DNA from: Puccinia triticina
Taxonomy: Eukaryota > Basidiomycota > Pucciniomycetes > Pucciniales > Pucciniaceae
Assembly: GCF_026914185.1 (NCBI RefSeq)
Contig: NC_070568.1
Location: forward strand, 3,554,001 to 3,618,000
Reading direction: 5' to 3'
Length of the DNA stretch: 64,000 nucleotides
Under the pieces are notes generated by a model. It saw only the letters and a list, made by a program, of their open reading frames with translations, did not search any database and was not told the DNA's origin. A program made the translations under genes and the position numbers. Below, piece by piece: positions 23,751-35,303 of this stretch; positions within the stretch are counted from its first letter, which is position 1; every line of letters begins with the position of its first letter.

Positions 23751-24330
23751 TAAAGAACCTAAGATTTGATTGCTAAAGAAACTAAGACCAGATCCGGCAA
23801 AGTGCTTAGAATAGCGGACAGACAACTAGACAGAGAGAGAGAGTGGACAAGAACGGAGAAGCAGGGACTAAAGACAAGAGAAGAGATTAGTAATGATTAG
23901 ATGATTGTGAAAGAGGACTGGTTCCAAGATTTGACTGTTCACTTCTCACCAAGTTGAGAAAGGGACGAGACGTCCAGAAGAAGTGTTGATGAGCTGAGAG
24001 TTGAGTCGAGTTTTGTGGTCGGTGATTGAATTGAGAGTTTGAGGTCGGTGATTTGAGGGAAAGGAAAGGAAAAGGGAAAAGAGAAAGGAAAAGGAAGGGG
24101 AGTAGTGTTTGTCGGCGGATCGGAGAAGTGAGGGATGACTGAGAGCGGAGATCCGACCAGAAGAGTGATATCGGTTGACTGGATATCTTGAGAGCAATTA
24201 GGTTTTGGGTGATGATAGTCATGCTTTCGACAGGCGGTACTTGCTGGTCATGTGCCGCAGTTTCAACTGTTGCTGACCGTTCACAGACAGTGGCCGCGGA
24301 AGTAGCGAGATGTTACGTCGAGTTTCAACA
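23751..24330 (-). repeat. Copia 3' LTR (580 bp)
   Basis: Near-identical to 28266-28845: one difference near 24182 (ATATC versus AGATC) and one near 24320 (GTCGAG versus GTCAAG). Confidence 0.95.
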
Positions 24331-27300
24331 CCCCCCGCAACTTGATGAGTAGTGAACCAAAAAACAGGTTTCTTTGAGGCGGTTGAGAGAGCTGGTATTG
24401 CTGGCTTTGGTCAGTGGATCGGCTATCATATCTTCAGACGGAATTAGAGTAACTGTAATTTCATTTTTATTTTTCAGTTCTCGTAGCCATTTGATCTTGA
24501 TGTCTAGGTGTTTTGTCTTGGAGTTAGAGCCAAAATGATTGATTTTTTCAATGAGTCCTTGATTGTCAACGTGAAAATTTGATGGCTTGAGGTCTTCATT
24601 CCAGAGTTCTTCGGCAAGAAATTTTATCCATTGATTTTCTTGCACCCCGTCCGAAAGTGCGTTGAGTTCAGCTTCAGTCGATGAGAGAGTGATATTTGTT
24701 TGTTTCTTGCTGTTCCACGCCACAGGGCAAGATTTCCAGAAGCATATGGAGCCGCTGCGCGAGAGACGTGTCTCTAGGTCATCAGCCCAAGTGGCATCGG
24801 TATAGTGTTGAATTGCTTGAGATTTATTGTTGAGATTTGGTCGAAGAGTTAGATGCAAGTGTCTTGTGCCTTTCACATAGCGCCAAACATGAAGCCCCTG
24901 TTTCCAGTGAGAGATTCCAGGGTTGTTGTTGAAGCTCGATAATATGGAAACAGCAGGCGCCAGGTCTGGTCTGGTTCGGCAAGAGAGGTAGTTCAATATT
25001 CCCGTGAATGTCCGATAGTTGATCTTGAGCTTCTTGAATTCAAGAGATTCTTCTTGAGTGGCTGGTTTCAATTGAACCGCAACTGATAGCGGCGTTGTAA
25101 CTGAGCAACAGTCGGAGAGTCCCAGCATGTCTAGTCCTTTGTCGATGAGTTTTTCTTGCGACAGAGTAATGGCGTCTTCTGTCCGTTCCACGTCCATCCC
25201 CAGAAGTGTGTCTGGTTCATGTGCGGATGAGTTGGGAAAGCGATGGAGAAACAGACTTTCGAATACCTCAACATTGCCTACAACAACCAAGTCGTCTACA
25301 TGAAAAAAAATGAACGAGTTCTTGTCTTCATGAATATAGAGACACGGATCGGCGGTAGATTGATGGAAGTTGATGTCATTGAACCATGATGTCAGAGTTT
25401 CAAACCAATTCGCCGGTGCTTGTTTGAGGCCGTACAGAGATTTTTTGAGGCGGAGAAAAGGTGCTTTTCGAGAGGAGCCTTCCGGAGTTTTTATGTACAG
25501 TTCTTCTTTTAAGGGAGCGTACAGGAAAGCACTTTTTACATCAAATTGGCGCATGAGTAGTTTCTTGTCGACCGCGTACATGAGGAGCATCAGCATCGTG
25601 GTGAATTTGCCAGTCGGAGCAAAAGTGTTGCCGTAGTCTTGACCTTCGATTTGCTTGAATCCTTGTATGCACAGCCTAGCCTTTTTTCTTTCGTCAGACG
25701 AGAGAGTAGCTGGCTTTGTTTTGAAAATCCACAGAGTGTGTAGAAAAGATTCCGGAGTGCTGAACATATCCTCCCACACATCGTGGTGCTCAATGTTGTT
25801 GAGTTCCTCGTTCGCTGCCTTCTTCCAGCCTTTCTTCTCCTTTGATGCCATTGCCTTTTTGAAGGAAGTCGGGTCGGTTGTCAAGTGAGTATATTTGGTT
25901 GGTTTGACTTGAGACGTTCTTTCTCTGAGAACTCTGCCGATCGGTGCTTCATTGTCGAGATTGGGAACTAGACCTGACGCCACTTCATCCTCACTGTCTT
26001 CATCCGTTGATAGAGTGTTCTCTTCAGATTTGTTTGATTCTGTTGGATCTGATCCGGACTGCTCGGTTTCTGAGGTTGGTTCGTCTTCAATCTCAAATTC
26101 CCAGTCTACCTTTTTCTTGTTTGGTGGAGAGTAGTCCAGAAATCGAACATTTTTAGTTTCAACAATTTTTCCGGAGTCAGACAGAATTCGATATGAACGC
26201 AATTCATCGGTATATCCAATCAGAATTCCCAATTCTCCTTTGGGTTTGAGCTTGGAGAAGGACCGAGTGGGTTGGATCAGAAAGGACACGCGATTGCCGA
26301 TTGGATGGAAGTAATTCAGCGGAATGGAACGATTTTTGAACAATTCAAACGGCGACTTTTTTGAGCGATGAGCAGGGATCTGATTCAGCGTAAGTGAACT
26401 GACTCTAGCAATTTCGTCCCAGTAGTGTTGATGTACGCCAGAGTCTTCAATTATTGTTCTCATTGATTCGAGAATTGTTCTGTTGAACCGCTCAGCAAGT
26501 CCATTCTGTTGAGGGGTGTACGGATCTGAGCATTGCTGTTTGATCAGATGCTTCTGACAGTAGTCTTCAAGGCTTGAGTTGAGGAATTCGGTGCCTCTGT
26601 CTGAGTGAAGAGTGGTTGGATAATACCCAAAACGTTTGGCTTCGACGTCAATCAGATAAGACAATGTTTCAGGTACATCGCTTTTTAGTTTAATTGGAAT
26701 AGCAGCGCAAAATCTGGTGCAACTGTCGACTATCGTGAGAATGAAACGATGTCCTGTTTTTGACGACGGCAAAATGGGACCAACAAGATCTAGATGGAGT
26801 TCTTCGAAAGGACACGAAGCAGCTGAATGAACAGAGTTGAATGAAGCCTTTGTGACCTTCGCAACAGCACACGATTCGCAGTCCTGAGTGATTTTCAGTG
26901 GAATTCCCAGTTTCTTGCGTAGTCGGTGATAGCTCACATGACCCAGTGACTTATGCAGATACTCAGCACTGGACAGATTACTGGAATGCACAACATTTTC
27001 GAACTCAAGACTCGGTAGATTTGAAATGTAATTGCCAGTCATTTTAATTTCATTGTTTTTTGAGATTTCAAAGCTATTTTTATAGAAATGAACAAGATAG
27101 TCTTCAAGCGCCAGACAACGAACTGAGAGAAGGTTTACAACGAGATCTGGTATGAAGAGGACTTGATTAAGAAACAACTCTCCTTGATCGTTCTTCAGTC
27201 TGATGGATCCGATGCCTTTGATACGTAGATCATCGCGACCCGAGCTAGTCTGAACAGATCCTAGTTCTTTGTGTTCTAGAGTATGAAATAGATGAGAGTT

Positions 27301-28233
27301 TGAAACCATGTGAGCTGATGAACCCGAATCAAGAATGAATAGGTGTGGTGATTTAGAGAGAGATGAGTGGAAACTACTGACAGTAGTCTCAGTCTTTGGA
27401 TTGACTTCTCATTGATATTGAGGTGGTCGAAGTTTAGGGTATAGCATCCAGCAGTTGGATTCCGCGTGAGGAGCTAGAGTATTGTGCATCGCAGGCGAGT
27501 TTTGAGTTTTACGGCGACATTTGGTGGATTTGTCAGTGTACAAGGTGATGGGATCAGACCTGGTACCACTTCCGCTAGCTCGCAACTCTTGATTGTCAGC
27601 ATGCAATCTGAGATGATCTAAGACCGTATCAAGAGTGATCTCGGAAGCTGAGTGAGTCATCGCATCGGCTATGTGGTGCATATTGGCGGGGAATTTTTTG
27701 ATAACCAGATGACCGATAGCGTCCGTCGGAAGTTCCCAGCCCACTTCAATGAGTTGAGTCTCATACGTCTTCATGGAGGTTATGAAGCCGGGAATATCAG
27801 TCGGAGTATAAGGAGCTCAAACAAAAGACCTGAAAACTCTGGCCTTGTTTGAGGATTGATTTGAAGCGAAGAAGTTGGTGATTGACGCCCAGATGAGTCT
27901 GGCGCTGTCTTCGTTTACCACATTGATGACATTGGCTTGAACAGCAGAGTTGAGCTTCGCTATGAAGATGGATTTGACGAGCTTGTTGTTCGCCTCCGAG
28001 ATGGTGCCCTTTTGAGAGACGACAGTGTCCTTGAGATCGATTAGATCCAAAAGATTGAGAACACGTCGCTTCCAGTCCGTGTAGTTGTCCATAGAGAGGA
28101 GGGGAATTCCCTCGATCGACGATTTGATCACGGCATCTTTCAGTTTGTCAGCCATGACAGTCGATTTGTCGGTCGTAGTTGTCGTAGAGTGAATCTGGTC
28201 TTTAGAATCCTTGGGTTGATTGTTGGTTGACAT
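24325..28233 (-). pseudogene. Copia gag-pol polyprotein with two in-frame TGA codons
   Basis: From ATG at 28233 one frame runs to 24325. Gag begins MSTNNQPKDSKDQ. TGA at about 27817-27819 and TGA at about 27409-27411 are the only interruptions. In order come a Cys/His region (CRRK...HNTLAPHAESNC), protease FILDSGSSAHMVS, the integrase zinc region (HKSLGHV...CESCAVAK), the integrase core (LDLVGP, HSDRGTEF, PYTPQQNGLAERFNRT), RT (RQFDVKSAFLYAPL, LYGLKQAPANW, FFHVDDLVV) and RNase H (YTDATWADD, SSTEAELNAL). This Gag-PR-IN-RT-RH order defines Ty1/copia. The near-identical LTRs show the copy is young, so the two TGA codons are either fresh mutations or sites of readthrough. All visible catalytic residues are kept. 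Confidence 0.85.
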
Positions 28234-28244
28234 GAATGGGTTTT

Positions 28245-28265
28245 AGCGCTTTCGACTGTTAATCG
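28245..28265 (-). promoter_or_regulatory. Primer-binding site resembling an internal tRNA-Asn fragment
   Basis: The bases directly next to the copia 5' LTR read, on the + strand, AGCGCTTTCGACTGTTAATC (plus one G). This looks like the D-stem end and anticodon arm of tRNA-Asn, with CTGTTAA as the loop and GTT as the anticodon. The - strand template is thus complementary to the 3' end of a 5' tRNA half, as in Drosophila copia, which uses half of tRNA-iMet. Confidence 0.6.
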
Positions 28266-28845
28266 TAAAGAACCTAAGATTTGATTGCTAAAGAAACTAA
28301 GACCAGATCCGGCAAAGTGCTTAGAATAGCGGACAGACAACTAGACAGAGAGAGAGAGTGGACAAGAACGGAGAAGCAGGGACTAAAGACAAGAGAAGAG
28401 ATTAGTAATGATTAGATGATTGTGAAAGAGGACTGGTTCCAAGATTTGACTGTTCACTTCTCACCAAGTTGAGAAAGGGACGAGACGTCCAGAAGAAGTG
28501 TTGATGAGCTGAGAGTTGAGTCGAGTTTTGTGGTCGGTGATTGAATTGAGAGTTTGAGGTCGGTGATTTGAGGGAAAGGAAAGGAAAAGGGAAAAGAGAA
28601 AGGAAAAGGAAGGGGAGTAGTGTTTGTCGGCGGATCGGAGAAGTGAGGGATGACTGAGAGCGGAGATCCGACCAGAAGAGTGATATCGGTTGACTGGAGA
28701 TCTTGAGAGCAATTAGGTTTTGGGTGATGATAGTCATGCTTTCGACAGGCGGTACTTGCTGGTCATGTGCCGCAGTTTCAACTGTTGCTGACCGTTCACA
28801 GACAGTGGCCGCGGAAGTAGCGAGATGTTACGTCAAGTTTCAACA
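28266..28845 (-). repeat. Copia 5' LTR (580 bp)
   Basis: Same length as 23751-24330 and about 99.7% identical by eye. Flanked outside by the target duplication AACCT at 28846-28850 and inside by the primer-binding site. Confidence 0.95.
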
Positions 28846-29271
28846 AACCTATTCCCCCTGCCACTCCCGAATCAAAGGATCCTAACGCCCTTCAAGTATA
28901 CTCTGTACTCCTGTCGTTGACCCAAAGAAAAGGGATGTGGTTGATGATTCCCTGATGAAAGTATAACATACGTCCCCCAGTTGATGAGTTAAACACGTTT
29001 GATTAACTTCCCTCCAACTGGTTTCCCGTATTCCTATGTATTTCTAAATAACTCTTTCCTTCCATCACATCGTACTCCTTTTAAGGCCTAACTATACTTC
29101 TATTTTCTCTACTAAAGAATGGGTGATGTCGTCCAATATTACACCCGTTTAAAATTCTTCCCTATGTTTCCACGTCCTTCCATTTGATATTACACCTAGT
29201 CCAGAAAATCGAGCTAGGATAGTCTGTACAAAACACAATTTCCTTCTTCTTAATCCATTTTCTAAAATTTC

Positions 29272-32200
29272 CTATCCAGTCCTGAACTCGCTTTGTTCGC
29301 CAAAATCTTCTCCATATTCCTCACTATTGCTAGTACTAGAACTACTACCTGTATCTTTGTTTGTACCCTCCTCATCTACTTCATCCTCCTTACTCGTGCT
29401 GCTAATTTTGTCGGTATGTTCATGTGTGCCTTCTTCATCCTCTTCCTTGTCTTCTTCTGTAATAGGTGCTGCCCGGACATAATAACGCTTGATATGGTTG
29501 GCAGCGTACCGGCGACTTAGCCTGGTTCCATCCAGTTCTTTGAGTTCGTATGGACCATTGTTAATTTGGTGTATTACCCTATATGGACCATTCCACCTGT
29601 TCTTAAAAAGTAGGCCCCATTGATTTTCCAATGATTTGTTATAAACTAACACCAAATCTCCTGGCTTTAAAGGTGCTCTCATGCAATGAGCCAATCTCCG
29701 GTCCCAGTACTTCACAGATTGCTTCCTAGCTTGGTACAACCTTTCCGTTGCTTCACTAATGTTCTCTTCTCTTTGTGCCAGTTTTTCCGCTCTTGCTGCT
29801 AACAAATCACTAGTTGTTCTGACTTTGTCCCATTCTACCGTTAAGTAACTCCTTAGTTCTATATCAATAGGCAAGACCGCTGGCTGTCCAAACTGGAGTT
29901 CAAATGGTGTGAAGCCGGTCGTCCTCTTTGTTGATATTCGATCCGCCAAGGTGACCAGGGGCAAATACTCTTTCCCCTTGCTTCCATTTTCCCTGCATAA
30001 TTTAATAAGTGCATCTTTAATCTCTTTGTGCCCCCGTTCAATCATTCCTTGAGCCTCCGGGTAATAGGGTGTTACTGTTCTTAGTTTTGTTCCTACTTTC
30101 TTCATTGCGCTTTGAAGTTCCTTTTTAAATTCAGCGCCTCCATCTACAGTCACCTCTTTTGGAACTCCATACTGACAAATCCATTCTGAGACAAACCAAT
30201 TGGCTATAGTTTTTGATTTTAGATTAGTCAATCCTGTAGTCTCTGCCCATCCCAAAAAGTCATCCCTAGCGATTATGATATATTTCCATTTTCCTGCTTT
30301 AACATGTACTGCATCCATGCTGACCCGCTCAAACAAGGTTGATGTGGATGTTGCTTGACCAATTTCCTTAGGAAGATTTTTGCTTCTCTTTTGACATGGC
30401 TCACACGATTGAACCCAATTTCGTATCATCTTCTTCATTCCTTCCCACCAAAATCGTAATTTTATCCGTTTATATGTTTCCGCAATCCCTCTATGACCAA
30501 GTTCCTCGTGTAATGCTCTCATCACCCGTTGTTGATTTTTAGGATTTGATATCACAACTTGTGCATGCGGTAATGCTCTTTTCTTTAATTGATTCTCTTC
30601 AAGAAAGTAGTTATGTGACAGCCGCTTAATTTTCTGAAACTCCTGGTCTGAACAGTTTGGGGGTCGTCGCAAGTCCTGCAGATATAAAGCTATCTTCTTC
30701 CAGATACCGCACTGACTGTTGTCTACATCTGCAACTTTTATAAATGACACATTTAGAGGCTTAACACCCAGTCCTGGGTGTGGTTTAACCCATTCTTCAT
30801 CCTCGTCAAAATCTTTCCCTTCCTCTTCATCATCCAATGGGCGTCTTGACAGACTGTCAGGCAATGTGAAAGTTTTTCCCGGCTTGTGGACTAAATCAAA
30901 AGAAAAGAGTTGAATGAATGCTACCCATCTTGTCATTGGTGCGCAGGGCAAGCTTGGTGTGTTGATCATTTCTATTAATGCTTTTGCGTCCACTTGTAAC
31001 TCAAAATGTTGCCCCCATAATGTTGTTTGAAGTTTCTTTAGGATTTTGGTTACTCCACATAATTCCAGTTTTGATTGAGCATATCCTGATTCTGTCCTCG
31101 AAAATCCCACTGATTCGTATAACACAGGTCGATCTTTGCTGTCTTTGTCTTTTTGCATAAGCACTGCCCCGGCTGCAATGTAGCTTGAGTCTACTGCCAG
31201 AGTAATTTTTCCCGCATCCTTCTCATAGTTTAGTTTGTGCAATACTATCTCTTCTCCAATTATTTCTTTTAAACGTTGGAAGGTTTCTTCACATTCTTTT
31301 GTCCATTCATATTCTACATCCAGTTGTGTCAACCTCCTCAGTGGTGCCGCCAGCGCAGAAAAATTTTGGATGAACATCCTAACGTAAACACATATTCCCA
31401 GAAAGCTTCGGACATCCTTCTTATTTACCGGCCTTGGCCAACTTTGGATTTTGTTAACCTTCTTCTTCGCCACCAGTCGGCCATCATGTGACACCACATG
31501 ACCAACTATATCTAAAGCGGGTACACAGCAAGCAAATTTTTCTCCAGAAATTGTAAGACCAGCTTCCTCAATACGAAACAAGACCCTTTCCAAAGTGACT
31601 GCGTATTCCCACACAAACTTCCTAATTCCTGGATTCTCCGCAATTGTTTCATTATTGTACGTGGATCGTGGCCCCTTGATCCCTCCATCGTCAATAAATA
31701 TACCCACATTCTCCGGTATCTCTTCTTGTAATATCCATGTCATTTGAGCTTGGTAAACAGCAACTGAATTGGTAGCGCCTTGGGGTAATCGTGTCAACTG
31801 GAGCCTCCCTAGTACTGTTTCAAAAGTAGTAAGAGTTCTTGACACTGGTGCGATTTCTCTTTCATCATATCCTCCCATGATATCCCCCAGTTCATAACAC
31901 GCTCTCCCAGAAAAGGATTCAACAAATTCCTCAATTTTTGGAGGTAATCCTGCGTCCTTAATAGTCACCTTATTCAATGGCTGAAGGTTGTGTACAATCC
32001 GGAGTTTTCCATTGGATTTTGTAACACAGAAGACCGGACTTGAGTAACTTGATGTTGACTGCTCGTAAAGGCCTGTCGCAATTCTTTTCCTGACTAGATT
32101 TACAAACTCTGGTAGGATAGGTTTAGGTATTGGGATGGGCTTTTTCTGCCAGGGTTCATGCGCTACCACCGGTATTTGATATGGCTGCCCATAGCTATGT

Positions 32201-32517
32201 TTCAGGATACCTCGTTCCTCCTCACAAAAAGCTATTGATTTTTCTTGTATAACAACGACGTGTTTTAATAATTTAATTTCCTCTTCCTTGAGCCATTTAG
32301 CTGGGCCGAAGTTTACCACTTTCAATCTTTCTTCTGTCATTCGTGCCGTGGGGGCAAATTCTGGTGGGTGTGGTGTCAGCAGTGTTTTGTAAGGATCCCT
32401 TGAAAGCGGAGGTCTCTGTAATGGGGGGTTGATATCTTGGGGCATAGGCTGATTTACTGGCCTAATTTTCTTGTCTATTGTTTTATATTTGGCAGCGTGC
32501 GCTGATAATTTTGCCAT
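29272..32517 (-). CDS. Gypsy Pol: reverse transcriptase-RNase H-integrase (1081 aa)
   Basis: An uninterrupted frame starting MAKLSAHAAK. RT spans about residues 130-300, with LRIVHNLQPLNKV, RLPQGATNS and the catalytic FIDD (about 274). RNase H follows (LAVDSSYIAAGAVLM and later DAKALIEMI). The integrase has an HHCC zinc region (HEELGHRG...CEPCQK), then a DDE core with MDAVHVKAGKW, VDGGAEFKKE and PYYPEAQGMIERGHKEIKD. A GPY-type module (NRWNGPYRVIHQINNGPYEL) and an acidic tail end the protein. The integrase-last order identifies Ty3/gypsy. No protease is present here; it lies in the upstream gag ORF. All catalytic residues seen are intact, so the protein could be active. Confidence 0.92.
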   Translation of the reverse strand: MAKLSAHAAKYKTIDKKIRPVNQPMPQDINPPLQRPPLSRDPYKTLLTPHPPEFAPTARMTEERLKVVNFGPAKWLKEEEIKLLKHVVVIQEKSIAFCEEERGILKHSYGQPYQIPVVAHEPWQKKPIPIPKPILPEFVNLVRKRIATGLYEQSTSSYSSPVFCVTKSNGKLRIVHNLQPLNKVTIKDAGLPPKIEEFVESFSGRACYELGDIMGGYDEREIAPVSRTLTTFETVLGRLQLTRLPQGATNSVAVYQAQMTWILQEEIPENVGIFIDDGGIKGPRSTYNNETIAENPGIRKFVWEYAVTLERVLFRIEEAGLTISGEKFACCVPALDIVGHVVSHDGRLVAKKKVNKIQSWPRPVNKKDVRSFLGICVYVRMFIQNFSALAAPLRRLTQLDVEYEWTKECEETFQRLKEIIGEEIVLHKLNYEKDAGKITLAVDSSYIAAGAVLMQKDKDSKDRPVLYESVGFSRTESGYAQSKLELCGVTKILKKLQTTLWGQHFELQVDAKALIEMINTPSLPCAPMTRWVAFIQLFSFDLVHKPGKTFTLPDSLSRRPLDDEEEGKDFDEDEEWVKPHPGLGVKPLNVSFIKVADVDNSQCGIWKKIALYLQDLRRPPNCSDQEFQKIKRLSHNYFLEENQLKKRALPHAQVVISNPKNQQRVMRALHEELGHRGIAETYKRIKLRFWWEGMKKMIRNWVQSCEPCQKRSKNLPKEIGQATSTSTLFERVSMDAVHVKAGKWKYIIIARDDFLGWAETTGLTNLKSKTIANWFVSEWICQYGVPKEVTVDGGAEFKKELQSAMKKVGTKLRTVTPYYPEAQGMIERGHKEIKDALIKLCRENGSKGKEYLPLVTLADRISTKRTTGFTPFELQFGQPAVLPIDIELRSYLTVEWDKVRTTSDLLAARAEKLAQREENISEATERLYQARKQSVKYWDRRLAHCMRAPLKPGDLVLVYNKSLENQWGLLFKNRWNGPYRVIHQINNGPYELKELDGTRLSRRYAANHIKRYYVRAAPITEEDKEEDEEGTHEHTDKISSTSKEDEVDEEGTNKDTGSSSSTSNSEEYGEDFGEQSEFRTG

Positions 32518-33460
32518 GGTGTGTATGGTATATCAATTTTTGATGAAAGTTTTTGTAGTTATAGTTTTGATTCAGCTGAAAGGCTGGTTTGCAGTTTTTG
32601 GTCATACAGGACCATAAAAAAAATCCTAACCCCATGGTTTCTTTTCTTTTTCTTTTCTCTGCTTCCAATCAAAACTTGTGACTTAACCTGCGCCGCGCGC
32701 CCGGATCCTCTTGTGTGCAGCTTTCACAGAGATGAGGTGTCAAGCGAGCTGCGTCGGCCCGTCGGCGTAAGCCCGCTCCAAGCTCCACAAGCCCGCCCAA
32801 TCTCTCTCTGCCGCTGTGCCCTCTCTCCGCCGCTGTGCCCTCTCTCCGCCGCTGTGCCCTCTCTCTGCCGGCCAAAACTGTGAAGCCGAGGCTCTCTAGT
32901 ACTTGCATCGCTTCCAGCTTTCCGTTGCTGTTTTTGGTAGGTATTGACGCTGTGCTCGCCTTGTTTCTCATGTTACTAATGTTACTTTCCTTTGTTCTTT
33001 CTCAGGCTCCAATCGGTTTAGCTAATGTTGAATGTATTCTTGCATGTCATATGAATTAACGGCCTCGATAATCATGCGACTTCTCCAGGTCCTCAGTGAG
33101 TTCCTCCTGGTTCTGCTGCCACTCGGCAGAGCTACCTGCTGATGTCTTGATTCTGAACCACCATACGACATGGCACGAACGGTTAACGGGCCCTCCACTC
33201 GACCTTCTACCTCATTTGGTTGTTCGCTCCCTCGGCTCTGCCTGATCACGTACGTTCACGCCTTCTGGGACCGACTGTTGGTTCCACCGCGTGCTAATTC
33301 AACCATCCTCCTGTACGAACTCTGAACAACGTCGCCTCCGAACTTCTGCTACCGGTGTGCCCCACCCGACTAGTTGTTGCCTACCCTGCTGTCCAGCTGG
33401 ACATAAAAGCAACCCTGGTGTGCTGGTTCTTCCCTCTTCACTCCGCTATCGCTTCACAAG

Positions 33461-34310
33461 ATGGCTGACCACCCTGAACAATAAATCATCTCCTCTGATG
33501 ATTCCGCATCAACCGTTTCTTTTGATGCTCCTTATGTCGCGGACACCCCGTCCCCAGTATCTGATGATGATGATCCTTATTCTTACCATAACGTTTTTAT
33601 GGCCTCGTCCGACGAGGCCAGTGACAATGATATCCGCTCTGATGATGATGATCAAGGTATGTTGTGCTGTTATCTTTGTACCTATTGTGTCAGCTGTTGA
33701 ATTTTGCATTTCCATACATAGACCTCGATGTCTTGGCCGCTCATGCCGCGATTAACAATCACTTCGATAACCTTGAGTCTGACATACTAAACTCTAGTGA
33801 CCAGGATGTCAACGAATCTGATAACAACACTTCCGATCAATCTGATATCCCGGGTAGGTTTCCTGTTGCAGCCTATTCTCTTATATGCATGCGTTGCTTA
33901 TCTATAATATGCTCTCTCTTTTTCTTAATTTGACATTAGTTCCTCTCCTCGACGAGATGCGCGACTCCTCCCCGGATGTTCAACCTTATCAGGCTCATCC
34001 AGGGTCTCCCCGCGGGTTCCCGCGTTATAACTACGCGGATTACACTGTAGAGACGCTGGTAGATCCCCGCCTCCGTTACAACCCCTTTTGTTTATTTCCG
34101 CGACATCAGCTTCCCACCTTCCCCCCGGCGAGACCCCCTATGTTACCTCGCCAAATGTTTGAGGCATCTTTCCGTGACCTAACCATCCGCCTCAAAAATC
34201 TTCTAACTCGTACTGCTCAAGGCCATACCGTCTATAATGAACTCAACTCTGTTGAGTTCATTCTGAACGCTGCCAATGATTGGTATTATGTATACCAAGC
34301 GTTTGAGTTC

Positions 34311-34341
<31 letters not shown>

Positions 34342-34400
34342 CAAATGGAATGCTGACTTTGGTTTTACCTTTTCTTTTACTTCTTTAGACATGGTGTTGA
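33461..34400 (+). pseudogene. Intron-bearing unknown gene inside the gypsy element, early stop
   Basis: Model: 33461-33656, 33722-33853, 33940-34289 and 34389-34400, totalling 690 nt (230 codons). Introns of 65, 86 and 99 bp have GT/AG ends and join in phase; the last contains a long T-run. Codon 8 is TAA (33482-33484), so translation from this ATG stops at once; the next in-frame ATG is near 33599. The protein is acidic and Asp/Ser-rich at first (SDDDDPYSYHNVFM), then has a conserved-looking core: YNYADYTVETLVDPRLRYN and RQMFEASFRDLTIRLKNLL. I recognise no family. It reads opposite to the retrotransposon, between gag-pro and pol. A spliced gene cannot survive a retroviral cycle in sense orientation, but antisense introns can, so it may be carried cargo or a separate insertion. 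Confidence 0.5.
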
Positions 34401-34775
34401 TAATTAAGAAAAAAAAAACCCCTGTTCCCCGTCTGGCTAGAAATCTTGTGGAAACAAAAAAAACTATCAGCTTTCTACTTATAAATGTTAGTGTTAGCTA
34501 AAAAAAACCCTGTCAGCAACAATGGCTCCTGCTACCATTGTACTGGTATATTCTTTCCTCTCTCTGGTTATTGATTACCTATATAGAAACTGAACCTCAG
34601 AGAAAAAAAAATAAAATGAAATTACTGTATCCCTTCTTAATGTAGAGTGACGTTAGTATACAAGTGCTGTCTCAATACCTTTGAGAGCCACAAAAAAATT
34701 CTGGTATAGTAATCCTGAAATAGTTGAAAGAGATGATAAGCAAAGAAAATACTTGGGTGAATTTGGGTGCATTTT

Positions 34776-35303
34776 TCAGATGAAGACCCGCGCCCTGCCA
34801 TACAAGGCGTTAACTTGGTATTGAGGATTCTTTAACACATGTTTTTTATACCACTTCTTTGCGCCTCCACCATACAACTTGTACCGGATAGCCAAGCTGA
34901 CCGGCCCGTATCTTGATCTCCAGGGACCAACCTTCAAGTATTGTGCTCCGCCTTTTGATGTCAAAATTTGCAGAAAATCTAAAGGATCTAACCCGCCTCC
35001 GGGCAATTCCTTCAACCAGGCGGGTAGTCTTTTAAAAACCCTTTGCTGCCCGTACCACGTGAAAACTTCCTTGAATTGTGGCTTTATTCGTGTTTCTGCT
35101 ATATAGCAGCCCCAAGCGTCCTCTTCCGGGTCCAGATTTGTTCCCCACTCTACTGAGTTAATCTGATGATAAGTGTTCCAAGAGTTGTCATCCAGCTGTG
35201 CTGCTCCAAGCTCCAATGCCCAATCCACTGGTTCTGGTAATGTTATGTTCCACCTATCCCCATCCATCATTTCAAAGGGAAGCAATGACTGATAATGCTC
35301 CAT
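34776..35303 (-). CDS. Unknown gypsy ORF downstream of Gag-protease (175 aa)
   Basis: Starts MEHYQSLLPFEMM immediately after the gag-pro TGA and in the same frame, so the two could be one reading frame split by a single stop. Tryptophan-rich blocks (WALELGAAQL, WNTYHQIN, WYGQQRVFKRL, WLKELPGGGLDP) look like an ordered domain rather than a shadow frame. I do not recognise it. It ends GRARVFI at 34776, next to the 2.2-kb segment that separates it from pol. It may be a C-terminal extension of the Gag-protease polyprotein made by readthrough. Confidence 0.6.
   Translation of the reverse strand: MEHYQSLLPFEMMDGDRWNITLPEPVDWALELGAAQLDDNSWNTYHQINSVEWGTNLDPEEDAWGCYIAETRIKPQFKEVFTWYGQQRVFKRLPAWLKELPGGGLDPLDFLQILTSKGGAQYLKVGPWRSRYGPVSLAIRYKLYGGGAKKWYKKHVLKNPQYQVNALYGRARVFI

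Larger units (their letters stand above)
23751..28845 (-). mobile_element. Ty1/copia LTR retrotransposon nested in gypsy
   Basis: LTRs of 580 bp (23751-24330 and 28266-28845) differ at about two positions. The 5-bp target duplication AACCT is perfect (23746-23750 and 28846-28850). In the element's sense the LTR runs TGTTGAAAC...GGTTCTTTA, so it has TG...TA rather than TG...CA ends. A polypurine tract GTTGCGGGGGG abuts the 3' LTR. One gag-pol frame of 1303 codons lies inside, interrupted by two TGA codons. Confidence 0.95.

Noticed and set aside
23887..24222. 111-codon frame repeated at 28402-28737
   Set aside because: It lies within the copia LTRs; the duplication is the LTR, not a gene family.
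33657..33933. Open frame running through intron sequence in the antisense gene
   Set aside because: Splice sites and exact phase favour the intron reading.
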